A stretch of DNA of 64,000 bases from Micrococcales bacterium KH10 (lineage in GTDB: Bacteria; Actinomycetota; Actinomycetes; Actinomycetales; Cellulomonadaceae). This document shows, piece by piece, positions 54,292 to 62,490 of the stretch; the stretch's first letter is position 1; the number at the start of each line of letters is the position of its first letter. The notes under the pieces are model-generated. The model saw only the letters and a program-made list of their open reading frames with translations. It ran no database searches and was not told where the DNA came from. The stretch lies in NCBI GenBank assembly GCA_900188465.1, contig FZPE01000003.1:124001-188000 (forward strand), in the 5' to 3' direction. The translations under genes and the position numbers were made by a program.

Positions 54292-56340
54292 GTGAAAATA
54301 GGAACACTGACCCGGGCGACGCTGAGCAGTGCGACGATTGCGGCACTGTCCGCAACGGCATTGATCGCGCCTACGGCGATGGCAGCCGACCACGATGACC
54401 ATCACGACCATATCGCCGCTGCATACACCTTGGAGTTGCTCGCCCCCGCCGCAACTGACACCTCTGCCACCGCACTGGGAATCAACGACACGGGCGATGT
54501 CGTGGGGCTCATCCGCCCCGGCACCGCGGCACAGCCGCAATTCACCGCGATCTGGGAGCGGCACGGCGATCACTTCCACCGCCACCAGTTGAACAACCTC
54601 GAAGGTTCCCAGTTTTCACGCGGCTTTGGCATCGCAGCTGACGGGACCGTCGCCGGTGAGGCATTCGACTCGTCCGGAAACACCATTCCCATTCGCTGGT
54701 CAGCCGACGGCACCCCGAACCACGTCACCAATCTGAACGAGTCAGGCTCAGGGATTCTCAACGACATATCCGAGGGCGGCACCGCCGTCGGAACGGCTTC
54801 GGGAACCGGCGTCACCTTGAGTTCGACCGGTGTGGTCACCGCCTTGCCCACTCCGACACCGACCGTTACCGGAGCAACAGTGTCCAGTTACTCCGCGACC
54901 AGTATCTCAGGCGACACCATCGGGGGCCGCGCGGTGGTATCCGAACCGCACGGGGATCACTCCCACGATTACAGCCATCCGGTCGTGTGGCGGGCTGGAA
55001 CGGTCGCACTGCTGCCACGCGCCGCCGGTGCTAGTAACACCACGGTCAGTGGCGTGGCAGCCAGCGGAATCGTGGTGGGAAGTTCGACTATCTCAGGCAG
55101 CGAGACAGCTCTGATCTGGGATACTGCGGGCGAGGTGTCGTCCCTGCCTCATCCCGGCCTCACTGATTTCCCCCACACCGCAGCCAAGGCGATCAACAAT
55201 TCACAGCTGGCCGTCGGATACGCGTCGAAATTCGCTGGTAACACCAGCTTCGGCGGTGCGGCGCTGATCTGGGATGCGCATAGTGTCGCAGACCTCAATG
55301 CCCTGGTGCCCGATCTTCCCGAAACCGTGACGTTGCAGTCTGCCTCCGATATCAACGAGGCAGGGCAAATCGTGGGAACAGCGACCACGTCTGACGGTCA
55401 GCGCGGGTTCGTCCTGACTCCGGTCTCGCACGAGCCTGTCGACACGACGCTGACAATCGCCGGAATCGCGGACCACTACCACCCCGGAGACGTTGTCACC
55501 CTCACCGCACAACAGGATCCGCAAACTGATCTCGACCACTACCACTGGTTCACTCGCCCGAACGCTTCGACTGACTGGTCCCTGGCACCAGAACCCGGGA
55601 TTTCGGGAACTTTCACGTTCACGGCGCAACTGGAACAAGACGGCTATGAAGTGTTGGTGCGACTCTATGACGACAACCACTCGGTCGTTGCTGAGTCGGC
55701 GCCCGTGACACTGCATGTCACCAATCACGGTGGCCCCGACGGACCAGGTCCGGGCGATCCTGCGGTTCCCCCCGCGACAATCGCCGCCAGCGACACCTCG
55801 TCTCGCTTCGGCAAGCGCGCCACGATCTCGGTCCGGGTCAGTGCGGCAGGCCGTGCCGCAACGGGCACCGTCCGTGTTAGCGGCACCGCCATCAAGCCGG
55901 TGAACTCAACCCTGGTCAACGGCGTGGCCACGGTACGGTTGCCGAAGAAACTGGCGGTCGGACGTCACAAAGTCACGGTGAGTTATCTCGGATCGGCATC
56001 CGCCAAGCCAGCATCGCGAACTGTGGCCGTGCGCGTTGACAAGGCGCGCACCAAGATCAAGGCCTCCGTCAAACCTAAGCAGGTTCGAGCTGGCAGGAAA
56101 CGACCACAGGTCAAGATCCACGTCCAGACCCCGGGCATCTCGCTGAAAGCCAAGGGCAAAGTACGGATCCAGGTGAACGGCAAGAAAGCCCGCACTGTGA
56201 AGTTGGTTCAAGGCAAAGCCACTGTTCGCCTGCCTCGTGTCACGAAAGCTCGTACGCTTCGCGTCAGGGCCGACTACGTCGGTACCAAAAACCTCACTCA
56301 AGCAAAGTCGAAGATCATCAAGATGAAGGTGCGTCGCTAG
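54292..56340 (+). CDS. Exported His-rich HAF-repeat protein with cationic C-terminal module, probably zinc-related
   Basis: This 682-residue protein has a signal peptide (residues 1-30, ending APTAMA), then at once a His/Asp run ADHDDHHDHIAAAY. Residues 45-370 hold about seven HAF-type repeats of the form ALGINDTGDVVG, AKAINNSQLAVGY, ASDINEAGQIVG, likely a beta-propeller. Extra His clusters occur in WERHGDHFHRH, EPHGDHSHDYSH, DHYHPGD and DHYHWF. The last part has two Ig-like modules and a Lys/Arg-rich module ending KMKVRR, like those at 24.2, 41.8 and 45.8 kb. The GTG at 54292 has AAAGGGAG upstream; an ATG at 54277 lacks one. The Zur-like box suggests expression when zinc is scarce, as a zinc-binding surface or secreted protein. 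No transporter is adjacent. Confidence 0.8.
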   Translation: MKIGTLTRATLSSATIAALSATALIAPTAMAADHDDHHDHIAAAYTLELLAPAATDTSATALGINDTGDVVGLIRPGTAAQPQFTAIWERHGDHFHRHQLNNLEGSQFSRGFGIAADGTVAGEAFDSSGNTIPIRWSADGTPNHVTNLNESGSGILNDISEGGTAVGTASGTGVTLSSTGVVTALPTPTPTVTGATVSSYSATSISGDTIGGRAVVSEPHGDHSHDYSHPVVWRAGTVALLPRAAGASNTTVSGVAASGIVVGSSTISGSETALIWDTAGEVSSLPHPGLTDFPHTAAKAINNSQLAVGYASKFAGNTSFGGAALIWDAHSVADLNALVPDLPETVTLQSASDINEAGQIVGTATTSDGQRGFVLTPVSHEPVDTTLTIAGIADHYHPGDVVTLTAQQDPQTDLDHYHWFTRPNASTDWSLAPEPGISGTFTFTAQLEQDGYEVLVRLYDDNHSVVAESAPVTLHVTNHGGPDGPGPGDPAVPPATIAASDTSSRFGKRATISVRVSAAGRAATGTVRVSGTAIKPVNSTLVNGVATVRLPKKLAVGRHKVTVSYLGSASAKPASRTVAVRVDKARTKIKASVKPKQVRAGRKRPQVKIHVQTPGISLKAKGKVRIQVNGKKARTVKLVQGKATVRLPRVTKARTLRVRADYVGTKNLTQAKSKIIKMKVRR

Positions 56341-56374
56341 CACCGCGACAGCGCACTGCTAGCGCTTTCGATGG

Positions 56375-56414
56375 GTGGCCCGTGCTCCGCAACGAGCGTG
56401 GGCCACGTCATTTT
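56375..56414 (+). terminator. Terminator after the His-rich HAF gene
   Basis: GTGGCCCGTGCTC (56375-56387) pairs with GAGCGTGGGCCAC (56394-56406) at 11 of 13 positions around CGCAAC. GTCATTTT follows, giving a short U-run. Confidence 0.75.
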
Positions 56415-56587
56415 GAGTGCCCCGCACCATCGAGTTCCGCCTGGATCAATCTCGGGTGCGATGTTCGGGTTGAGTGTTCCATATACGGGTGGGGCAACCC
56501 GGATATGGTGCCCGCAACCGCTCGTGACCGGAACGGTGCGGGCGAATTGAGCTGAGTGCCAAGTACTGACTGTGCTGCAATGAAAAT
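56415..56587. other. Short non-coding stretch between the HAF gene and tRNA-Pro
   Basis: No gene is seen. One inverted repeat, CCATATACGGGT (56479-56490) and ACCCGGATATGG (56497-56508), pairs at 11 of 12 positions with a 6-base loop. Its role is unknown. Confidence 0.35.
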
Positions 56588-56619
56588 GATGAGGGCCCAG
56601 CATTCGCTCGGCCCTCATC
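56588..56619 (-). terminator. Terminator of tRNA-Pro
   Basis: GATGAGGGCC (56588-56597) and GGCCCTCATC (56610-56619) form a 10-base stem. On the minus strand ATTTTCATT follows. It lies 7 bases after the tRNA 3' end. Confidence 0.8.
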
Positions 56620-56622
56620 ACA

Positions 56623-56699
<77 letters not shown>

Positions 56700-56867
56700 T
56701 GGCCTTATTCACGGCTGGTTTTTGCCCCATCCGTGTTCGGTCCGCTCGCAAGTGTAGCCATGGACTTGCCTCAAGTGCGAATCGGCACCCGCAGCAGGGT
56801 CGTGTACCGACTTGTGAAAAGATGTTGGTATAGTTTCTGGTCGAACCCTTCACGACGAGGGGATCAC

Positions 56868-56938
56868 GCGGATGTAGCTCAATGGTAGAGCCTCAGTCTT
56901 CCAAACTGATTACGCGGGTTCGATTCCCGTCATCCGCT
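56868..56938 (+). tRNA. tRNA-Gly (anticodon UCC)
   Basis: The cloverleaf has acceptor GCGGATG/CATCCGC, a D arm GCTCAATGGTAGAGC, anticodon loop CTTCCAA (anticodon TCC), and T arm GCGGGTTCGATTCCCGT. The discriminator is T and CCA is encoded at 56939-56941. A TATAGT box lies at 56829-56834, about 34 bases upstream. Confidence 0.95.
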
Positions 56939-57103
56939 CCAGTTTCCATGCTTGTCAAGGCGCGCTGCGCCATGACCCGTTCCGTCGCCTGCGATTGTTC
57001 CCCTCGCCTGCTCCCCTCGTTCTAGGTGCACCATCGAAAATCCCTGCGAAACGAGTCGGGCAACGCTCAGGGATGTCGAAGCAACTCGCGCAATAATTGC
57101 CCC

Positions 57104-57520
57104 ATGGGCGAGATCGATCCGTGGATGTCGGGACGTATGGGCGGCACCGGCAAAGAGAAGAACGGTGAATACAAAGTGCGTGACACACGCACGCACCTGC
57201 GCGGTGGCCAGAAAGGCCCTCGCGGCCTGTCATGGCGCGAAAAGCGGCGCATGCGTCAGGAGATTCGCCAGTTCAAGAAGACCGAATCATCTTTTGACGA
57301 TCACCCATCCCCCAGCGGCGCTCCCATCTCACGCCCTGTGACGCAGACGCCACAGGATCCAGTTGAACAGCGCCACGCACCTGCGCCACCCACGAACTCT
57401 GATAACCGTGACAGCAACAACCCCTATGCCGACAACCGCTTCACCCGCACGATGCGCATCACTATCGCACTGCTGTCATCCGCGTGTGTCGTAGTAGTGG
57501 CGGCGATGTACCTGACCTGA
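57104..57520 (+). CDS. Hypothetical protein with C-terminal membrane anchor
   Basis: This 138-residue protein begins MGEIDPWMSGRMGGTGKEKN. Its first 75 residues are very basic (WREKRRMRQEIRQFKK) and the middle is Pro/Asp/Asn-rich. One hydrophobic segment (about 116-136, ITIALLSSACVVVVAAMYL) ends the protein. It would be a tail-anchored protein with a cytosolic basic domain. I recognise no family. The start is the first plausible ATG; there is no clear ribosome binding site, and the frame is open upstream to 57026. Confidence 0.55.
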   Translation: MGEIDPWMSGRMGGTGKEKNGEYKVRDTRTHLRGGQKGPRGLSWREKRRMRQEIRQFKKTESSFDDHPSPSGAPISRPVTQTPQDPVEQRHAPAPPTNSDNRDSNNPYADNRFTRTMRITIALLSSACVVVVAAMYLT

Positions 57521-57619
57521 CCACGTGTCAGATCAGACCTGAACCTGCGGCAGTGGCGCGGCAGGCAGGGACCGCCGCAACCACATCGCGAGACAAAGCC
57601 CGCAAACACCCGCCGAACC

Positions 57620-57648
57620 CAGACAATTCGGCCCACTGCGGCTATGAT
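57620..57648 (+). promoter_or_regulatory. Candidate promoter of the cys leader and cysK
   Basis: CAGACA (57620-57625) and TATGAT (57643-57648) are 17 bases apart and match the -35 and -10 consensus at 4 of 6 and 5 of 6 positions. Transcription would start near 57655, about 60 bases before the leader peptide gene. Confidence 0.5.
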
Positions 57649-57716
57649 GAATACGGCGGTCAGCAGGAACGCTGTTACCGCCCTAGTTTCATGCCGACAA
57701 CACCAGGAGATTCATC

Positions 57717-57776
57717 GTGCGCACGCAGCCAGCAATGCTTTGCTGCCGCGCCGTGATGTGTTGTTGTAGCTGTTGA
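57717..57776 (+). CDS. Cysteine-rich leader peptide upstream of cysK
   Basis: A 19-codon frame starts at GTG 57717, with AGGAG 7 bases upstream, and stops at TGA 57774-57776. It encodes MRTQPAMLCCRAVMCCCSC, with six cysteines, five of them from residue 10 on and four in the last five codons. It is too short for a normal gene and ends 164 bases before cysK. Cys-rich leader peptides of this kind precede sulfur and cysteine genes in mycobacteria and related actinomycetes, where ribosome stalling on Cys codons relieves attenuation when cysteine is low. Function here is inferred from content and position. Confidence 0.8.
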   Translation: MRTQPAMLCCRAVMCCCSC

Positions 57777-57940
57777 TTCCAACAATCCACCGCGCCCTTG
57801 CCGATCCACGGGTGATCGCTCTCTATCTGGGTGCCCCGCCTCATCGACGCTAAGCCGTGTGCGCCAGCCCACGTCGTATCCATCAGCGCACAGTTCCATC
57901 TCACCCAACCCACACCACGAATGAAGGAGAAACGAGCATC

Positions 57941-58876
57941 ATGGCTCAGATCTACAACGACGCGACCGAACTGATTGGCCGCACTCCCCTGGTGCGACTG
58001 AACCGCATCGCAGAAGGAGCGAAGGCCACCGTGTTGGCCAAGCTCGAGTTCTACAACCCCGCAAACTCAGTCAAGGACCGGATCGGCGTTTCCATCGTCG
58101 ACGCTGCTGAGCAGGCAGGCGCACTCGGCCCAGGTGGCACCATCGTGGAAGGCACTTCAGGAAACACTGGAATTGCGCTGGCTTGGGTTGGTGCCGCACG
58201 TGGTTACAACGTTGTGATCACCATGCCGGAGTCAATGTCCAAGGAACGTCGCGCCTTGCTGCGCGCACTCGGCGCCGAGCTGATTCTGACCCCGGCGGCC
58301 GAAGGCATGAAGGGTGCGGTGGCGGCTGCGGAGCGTGTCGCCGCGGAGCGTCCAGGCGCCATCCTGGCAAGCCAGTTCGCAAACCCTGCCAACCCAGACA
58401 TTCACCGTCGTACCACGGGTGAGGAAATCTGGAACGACACCGACGGCAACGTCGACATCATCGTTTCCGGTATCGGTACCGGCGGAACGATCACCGGTGT
58501 CGGTCAAGCGCTGAAGGAGCGTAAGCCGGACCTTAAGCTCATCGCTGTCGAGCCCGCTGAATCCCCGCTGCTGAGCGAGGGCCAGGCCGGCCCGCACAAG
58601 ATTCAGGGCATCGGAGCGAACTTCGTGCCAGAGGTGCTCGACACCGACATCTATGACGAGGTCATCGCCGTTCCATCCCAGTTGGCGATTGACACCGCTC
58701 GTCAAACCTCGGCCAGCGAGGGTCTGTTGGTCGGAATCTCCTCTGGTGCCGCCATCAACGCCGCATTGCAGGTGGCCGCTCGTGACGAGAACGCGGGCAA
58801 GACCATCGTGGTGATCGTCCCCGACTTCGGCGAGCGCTACCTGTCGACCCCACTGTTCGAGGGTCTGGCAGACTGA
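57941..58876 (+). CDS. cysK: Cysteine synthase A (O-acetylserine sulfhydrylase)
   Basis: CysK makes cysteine from O-acetylserine and sulfide with PLP. This 311-residue protein has the PLP lysine Lys45 in [11 protein letters not shown], the substrate loop [12 protein letters not shown], the phosphate-binding [10 protein letters not shown], and SSGAA near the C-terminus. It starts at ATG 57941 with AAGGAG upstream. It is followed by cysE, which makes its substrate. The Cys-rich leader probably controls it. A hairpin follows the gene. Confidence 0.96.
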   Translation: MAQIYNDATELIGRTPLVRLNRIAEGAKATVLAKLEFYNPANSVKDRIGVSIVDAAEQAGALGPGGTIVEGTSGNTGIALAWVGAARGYNVVITMPESMSKERRALLRALGAELILTPAAEGMKGAVAAAERVAAERPGAILASQFANPANPDIHRRTTGEEIWNDTDGNVDIIVSGIGTGGTITGVGQALKERKPDLKLIAVEPAESPLLSEGQAGPHKIQGIGANFVPEVLDTDIYDEVIAVPSQLAIDTARQTSASEGLLVGISSGAAINAALQVAARDENAGKTIVVIVPDFGERYLSTPLFEGLAD

Positions 58877-58883
58877 TCGATCA

Positions 58884-58919
58884 GCGTCGGTGGGCCCGCA
58901 GTACCGGACCCACCGACGC
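58884..58919 (+). terminator. Hairpin between cysK and cysE
   Basis: GCGTCGGTGGG (58884-58894) and CCCACCGACGC (58909-58919) form an 11-base perfect stem. AATTCTCC follows. It may terminate or reduce transcription into cysE, so cysE may be made at a lower level than cysK. Confidence 0.7.
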
Positions 58920-58965
58920 CAATTCTCCCATGCTGACCAAGCCGCACCGCATCGGAAGGAATGCC

Positions 58966-59559
58966 ATGTCACGACGCATCTCCTTGGCCACACTCATGCG
59001 CGAGGACATTCGAGCTGTTCGTCGTGGTGACCCCGCCGCCCGCACAGGTTTCGAGATCGTACTGACCTACCCTGGACTGCACGCAGTGTGGGGCTATCGC
59101 TTGGCGCACGCTGTTTGGCGCCAGCCAGGCGGAAAACTCGCGGGACGAGTGCTCTCGCACATCACTCGGGCTCTGACCGGTATCGAGATCCACCCCGGTG
59201 CCACCATCGGTCGACGGTTGTTCATTGACCACGGCATGGGTGTCGTCATTGGCGAGACGGCTGTCGTCGGAGATGACGTGGTACTTTTCCACGGCACCAC
59301 GTTGGGTGGCCGCTCAATGTCCAAGGGCAAGAGGCACCCCACAGTCGGCGATAACGTCGTCATCGGTGCCGGGGCCAAGGTGCTCGGCCCCATCTGGATC
59401 GGATCCGGCGCCCAGATCGGCGCCAACGCCGTAGTCGTCAAAGACGTGCCTGCCAATATGGTGGCGGTCGGTGTTCCCGCTCAGGTGCGGCCGCGCCGCA
59501 AGACCGGCGCCGAGGACCGATTGACCGATGCGGCCCTGCTGGTCGAGTACGTGATCTGA
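58966..59559 (+). CDS. cysE: Serine O-acetyltransferase
   Basis: CysE acetylates serine, the first step of cysteine synthesis. This 197-residue protein has a helical N-terminal part and the left-handed beta-helix of hexapeptide repeats: [32 protein letters not shown] and [17 protein letters not shown]. Catalytic His lies in [11 protein letters not shown]. It is shorter than the E. coli enzyme (273), as in other actinomycetes. I chose the ATG at 58966, with GGAAGGA upstream; the frame is open to 58930. The C-terminal tail does not end in Ile-rich Asp-Gly-Ile but in VEYVI, and Ile is the residue usually inserted into CysK. Confidence 0.95.
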   Translation: MSRRISLATLMREDIRAVRRGDPAARTGFEIVLTYPGLHAVWGYRLAHAVWRQPGGKLAGRVLSHITRALTGIEIHPGATIGRRLFIDHGMGVVIGETAVVGDDVVLFHGTTLGGRSMSKGKRHPTVGDNVVIGAGAKVLGPIWIGSGAQIGANAVVVKDVPANMVAVGVPAQVRPRRKTGAEDRLTDAALLVEYVI

Positions 59560-59649
59560 ACTCGGCAGTGGCATGGACCCATCCCAAATGTGAGGTCAGA
59601 CCCGGAAAAATACCTGGCACACTGGCTCGATCCGCGCGACAGTGGAGGT

Positions 59650-60933
59650 ATGACCTTCCACAACTCGTATCGCGAAGTCCTCTTGGACCCCACCGACACC
59701 GATCGCATTTGGAACATCGACACATGGGCCTTCCCGAACACCGCCTCACCTGAGCAAATCAAGGCCTACCCGCTTGATTTGGAGGCTGGACGCACCTGGG
59801 GCGTGGTTCCCAACGATGCCCCTGACGACGCAGACCTCGTTGCCATTCATGGCTCATATGCGCAGGCTGACTTCACCGTTCCCGGCAATACCGTGTCCAG
59901 TTCCGGTCTCACGTGGGTCGGCGTACACCCCGGACACCGCCGTCGCGGCATTCTTTCCGCGATGATCGCCAACCATTTCAACCGCAGTCGGGAACGTGGA
60001 GAGATCATCTCCACCCTCTTTGCCGCCGAGATGGGCATCTACGGACGATTCGGGTTCGGGATGGCCGCCGACGAATTGGGTCTTTCTCTCAGCCGTGGCG
60101 CAGATCTTCGCAAGGTCGATAGCAGCGACAAGTTCGACATCCGGCTCGAAACCGCATCCGAGGAACAGCACGACGGACTCGTCCAAACCGTGCTTCAGCA
60201 GGCGGCTTCCGCCCCTTATGGCCTCGGAGTGAATCGGCCCGGATCTTTCAGCTATTCCACCGCTAGCCATCGTGCCCGGTGGTGGTTTGACTGCCAGTCT
60301 TTGCGCGACGGTTACGAACGATGGCGTATTGCCATTGTGGAGCGCAATGGTCAGCCGGAGGCATTCGCGCTCTTTCGTCGCAATGCCGATTGGGATCACA
60401 CTGGACCGCACAGCAAGGTCACCGTCATGGCTCCTGTCACCCTTTCGGTGGCGGCCGCACGAGCGCTCTGGTCGGTCTTGCTCGACCTGGATCTGACCGA
60501 ACAGGTCAATGTGCACCGGATGGCTGTTGACGACCCGCTGCCAGGATTGCTGGCCAATAGGCGTGGCGCTGCGCCTCGTATCGGTGACAACGTCTGGGTA
60601 CGAATCCTGGACGTGCGACAGGCGCTGGCAGCCCGACAATATCAAAGTGCTGTCGATGCGGTCATCGAGGTCAAGGACGAGCGCTTCCCTGACAATGCAA
60701 AGCGCTGGCATCTGGTGGCGGGTGCTTTCGATACCGCCGAGGTCTCCGAGACGGGCGCTGCACCGGATGTCACAGTGGACATCGCGACACTCTCTGCGGC
60801 TTATCTTGGCGGCGTCTCACTGGCTTCGTTGGCCACCGGCGGCCGTGTCACGACCGCGTCCGCGGATAAGTTGGCCGTGCTTTCCACCGCCTTCGGCTGG
60901 CCCTTGGCACCGCTCAGTCCGATGGTCTTCTAG
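59650..60933 (+). CDS. Eis-like GNAT family N-acetyltransferase
   Basis: This 427-residue protein has the layout of the Eis family: an N-terminal GNAT domain with the acetyl-CoA motif VGVHPGHRRRGILSAMI, a second GNAT-like domain (about 150-290), and a C-terminal sterol-carrier-like domain ending LAPLSPMVF. Some Eis proteins acetylate aminoglycosides; the natural substrate of this one is unknown. I chose ATG 59650 because it gives the usual N-terminus TFHNSYREVLLDP; GGAGG is only one base from it, so GTG 59590 remains possible. It ends 15 bases before the convergent nei-type gene. Confidence 0.85.
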   Translation: MTFHNSYREVLLDPTDTDRIWNIDTWAFPNTASPEQIKAYPLDLEAGRTWGVVPNDAPDDADLVAIHGSYAQADFTVPGNTVSSSGLTWVGVHPGHRRRGILSAMIANHFNRSRERGEIISTLFAAEMGIYGRFGFGMAADELGLSLSRGADLRKVDSSDKFDIRLETASEEQHDGLVQTVLQQAASAPYGLGVNRPGSFSYSTASHRARWWFDCQSLRDGYERWRIAIVERNGQPEAFALFRRNADWDHTGPHSKVTVMAPVTLSVAAARALWSVLLDLDLTEQVNVHRMAVDDPLPGLLANRRGAAPRIGDNVWVRILDVRQALAARQYQSAVDAVIEVKDERFPDNAKRWHLVAGAFDTAEVSETGAAPDVTVDIATLSAAYLGGVSLASLATGGRVTTASADKLAVLSTAFGWPLAPLSPMVF

Positions 60934-60948
60934 GCCGCTTGCCACAGG

Positions 60949-61857
60949 CTATGACGATGACTGGCAGGTCGGGCACCAATAGAGTTTCCGGCCTGCCAGT
61001 TCTGTCATGGCAATCGGGGTAGCGCAGACCTCACAGCCAAGGCCGGTGCGCTGGTAGACGTAGAAGGGCCCGGTTGGCGCCAACGACTGGGACAGATATG
61101 CAGTGAACCGAGAATGGTGCGGCGAGGTTTTGGTTGTGATGATTCGGCCGACCTTGACACCGTCAGTCATCAGTTCGACAAGGTCATGCCAGATCGCCAT
61201 TGCGTCCTCGATGCTCACAACATTCGAAGGCTTCATCGGGTCGACTCCGGCTCGAAATAGCGCTTCGGCACGATAGATGTTCCCGACGCCAGCGATCACA
61301 CTTTGATCCATGAGTGCTGCGGCGATCGGGATACGGCGCCGCTGCAACGCCACGATGAAGCATTCGGCATCCGCATCGGGATGCAACGGGTCGGGACCGA
61401 GTCTTGCAATGACTCGTTGCACCTCGTCTACTGTCCGCACCGCACAGGTGGTCGGACCGGTTAGATCAGCAACGGCATGTTTCTCAAGGATGCGCAGCCG
61501 CACTTGACCTCGCGGCGGAGGCGGAAAACTCTCATCGACGACCGCGAGCTCAACTTCGCCTTCACCCACTCTACGGCGCGGCGCACCAATCACCTCCGTC
61601 ACTTCGATGGTGCCGTCTCCGGCAAAGGTCCACGAGCCGTACAGCCCCAGATGCACGTGCAATGTGTGGGAGAACTCGTCGTCGAAATGAACGAAGAGAT
61701 GTTTCCCCCACGCCTGTGCCCGCACGATCGTTCGACCGGAAAGAAGCTCAGCGCCTGCGGTAAAACGCCCCTGCGGGCTGACGGTCTCGACAGCACGGCC
61801 CGCGAATAGGCTGTTGAATGCGCCGGCAAGCCGGTGGATGGTGTGTCCTTCGGGCAT
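60949..61857 (-). CDS. Fpg/Nei family DNA glycosylase (endonuclease VIII-like)
   Basis: This 302-residue enzyme removes oxidised bases and nicks the strand. The N-terminus MPEGHTIHRLAG carries catalytic Pro2 and Glu3, and Lys58 lies in WGKHLFVHF. The H2TH part includes DQSVIAGVGNIYRAEALFRAG. A C-terminal zinc finger has CEVCATPI...CPTC. The start ATG 61857 is fixed because Pro must follow Met; six codons upstream are open but not used. The sequence is closer to the actinomycete Nei2-type than to MutM. Confidence 0.93.
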   Translation of the reverse strand: MPEGHTIHRLAGAFNSLFAGRAVETVSPQGRFTAGAELLSGRTIVRAQAWGKHLFVHFDDEFSHTLHVHLGLYGSWTFAGDGTIEVTEVIGAPRRRVGEGEVELAVVDESFPPPPRGQVRLRILEKHAVADLTGPTTCAVRTVDEVQRVIARLGPDPLHPDADAECFIVALQRRRIPIAAALMDQSVIAGVGNIYRAEALFRAGVDPMKPSNVVSIEDAMAIWHDLVELMTDGVKVGRIITTKTSPHHSRFTAYLSQSLAPTGPFYVYQRTGLGCEVCATPIAMTELAGRKLYWCPTCQSSS

Positions 61858-61894
61858 GGCTAGTTCCGGCGGCAACGAGAACTGAGGTCGCTCG

Positions 61895-62359
61895 TCATCG
61901 TTGTTCGATGCGTTGTGACGACTCGAAGTCAGCGAGCTGATCGATACGGCGCTGGTGGCGCTCTAGTCCGGTGAACGGCTCAGCAAGGAATACTCGGACA
62001 AATTCCAACGCTTCCTCGGTGGTGTGCTGGCGCGCACCGATGGCGATGACGTTGGCGTCATTGTGCTGGCGCGCGAGCTTTGCGGTCTCAACGCTCCAAG
62101 CCAAACCTGCGCGTACTCCGATAACCTTGTTGGCCGCGATCTGCTCCCCGTTGCCGGAACCACCGATGACGATGCCGAGGCTGCCGGGTTCGGCGACCAC
62201 TGCCTTGCCTGCCGCGAAGCAGAACTCCGGGTAGTCATCATCGATATCGAAGGTGAGGGCTCCATGGTCGACAACATCGTGGCCATCGTCCGTCAACGCA
62301 GCGCGCAGCGCTTCCTTGAGTTCAAATCCGGCATGGTCAGTGGCAATGTGAACGCGCAT
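61895..62359 (-). CDS. rpiB: Ribose-5-phosphate isomerase B
   Basis: RpiB interconverts ribose-5-phosphate and ribulose-5-phosphate. This 154-residue protein begins MRVHIATDHAGFELKEALR and has VIGGSGNGEQIAANKVIGVRAGL with the phosphate and active-site loop, and NVIAIGARQHT. The usual catalytic Cys is replaced by Ser in GGSGNG, as in actinomycete RpiB. The ATG at 62359 is preferred to GTG 62365. It is 37 bp upstream of the nei-type gene and probably co-transcribed with it. Confidence 0.95.
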   Translation of the reverse strand: MRVHIATDHAGFELKEALRAALTDDGHDVVDHGALTFDIDDDYPEFCFAAGKAVVAEPGSLGIVIGGSGNGEQIAANKVIGVRAGLAWSVETAKLARQHNDANVIAIGARQHTTEEALEFVRVFLAEPFTGLERHQRRIDQLADFESSQRIEQR

Positions 62360-62389
62360 AAGCACTATTTTGCCCTAAAGACAGCAACA

Positions 62390-62429
62390 GGTCGCCGCGT
62401 CCACGTGATGAGATGTGGACGCGGCGACC
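62390..62429 (-). terminator. Terminator after the RTX-like gene
   Basis: GGTCGCCGCGTCCAC (62390-62404) and its complement (62415-62429) form a 15-base perfect stem with a 10-base loop. On the minus strand TGTTGCTGTCTTT follows. It separates the RTX-like gene from rpiB. Confidence 0.8.
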
Positions 62430-62490
62430 CAGAGTGCTAGTTCCGATGCAGTTCAGCCGCGATTCGTGAGGCTATGAACTGCTCCGGAGA

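Larger units (their letters stand above)
57521..57940 (+). other. Leader region of cysK
   Basis: These 420 bp contain a promoter candidate, a hairpin at 57655-57682 (GGCGGTCAGC and GCTGTTACCGCC arms), the Cys-rich leader peptide gene, and about 165 bases between its stop and cysK. In that last part TTGTTG (57761-57766, inside the Cys codons) can pair with CAACAA (57781-57786). The arrangement suits control of cysK by translation of the leader. Confidence 0.6.
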
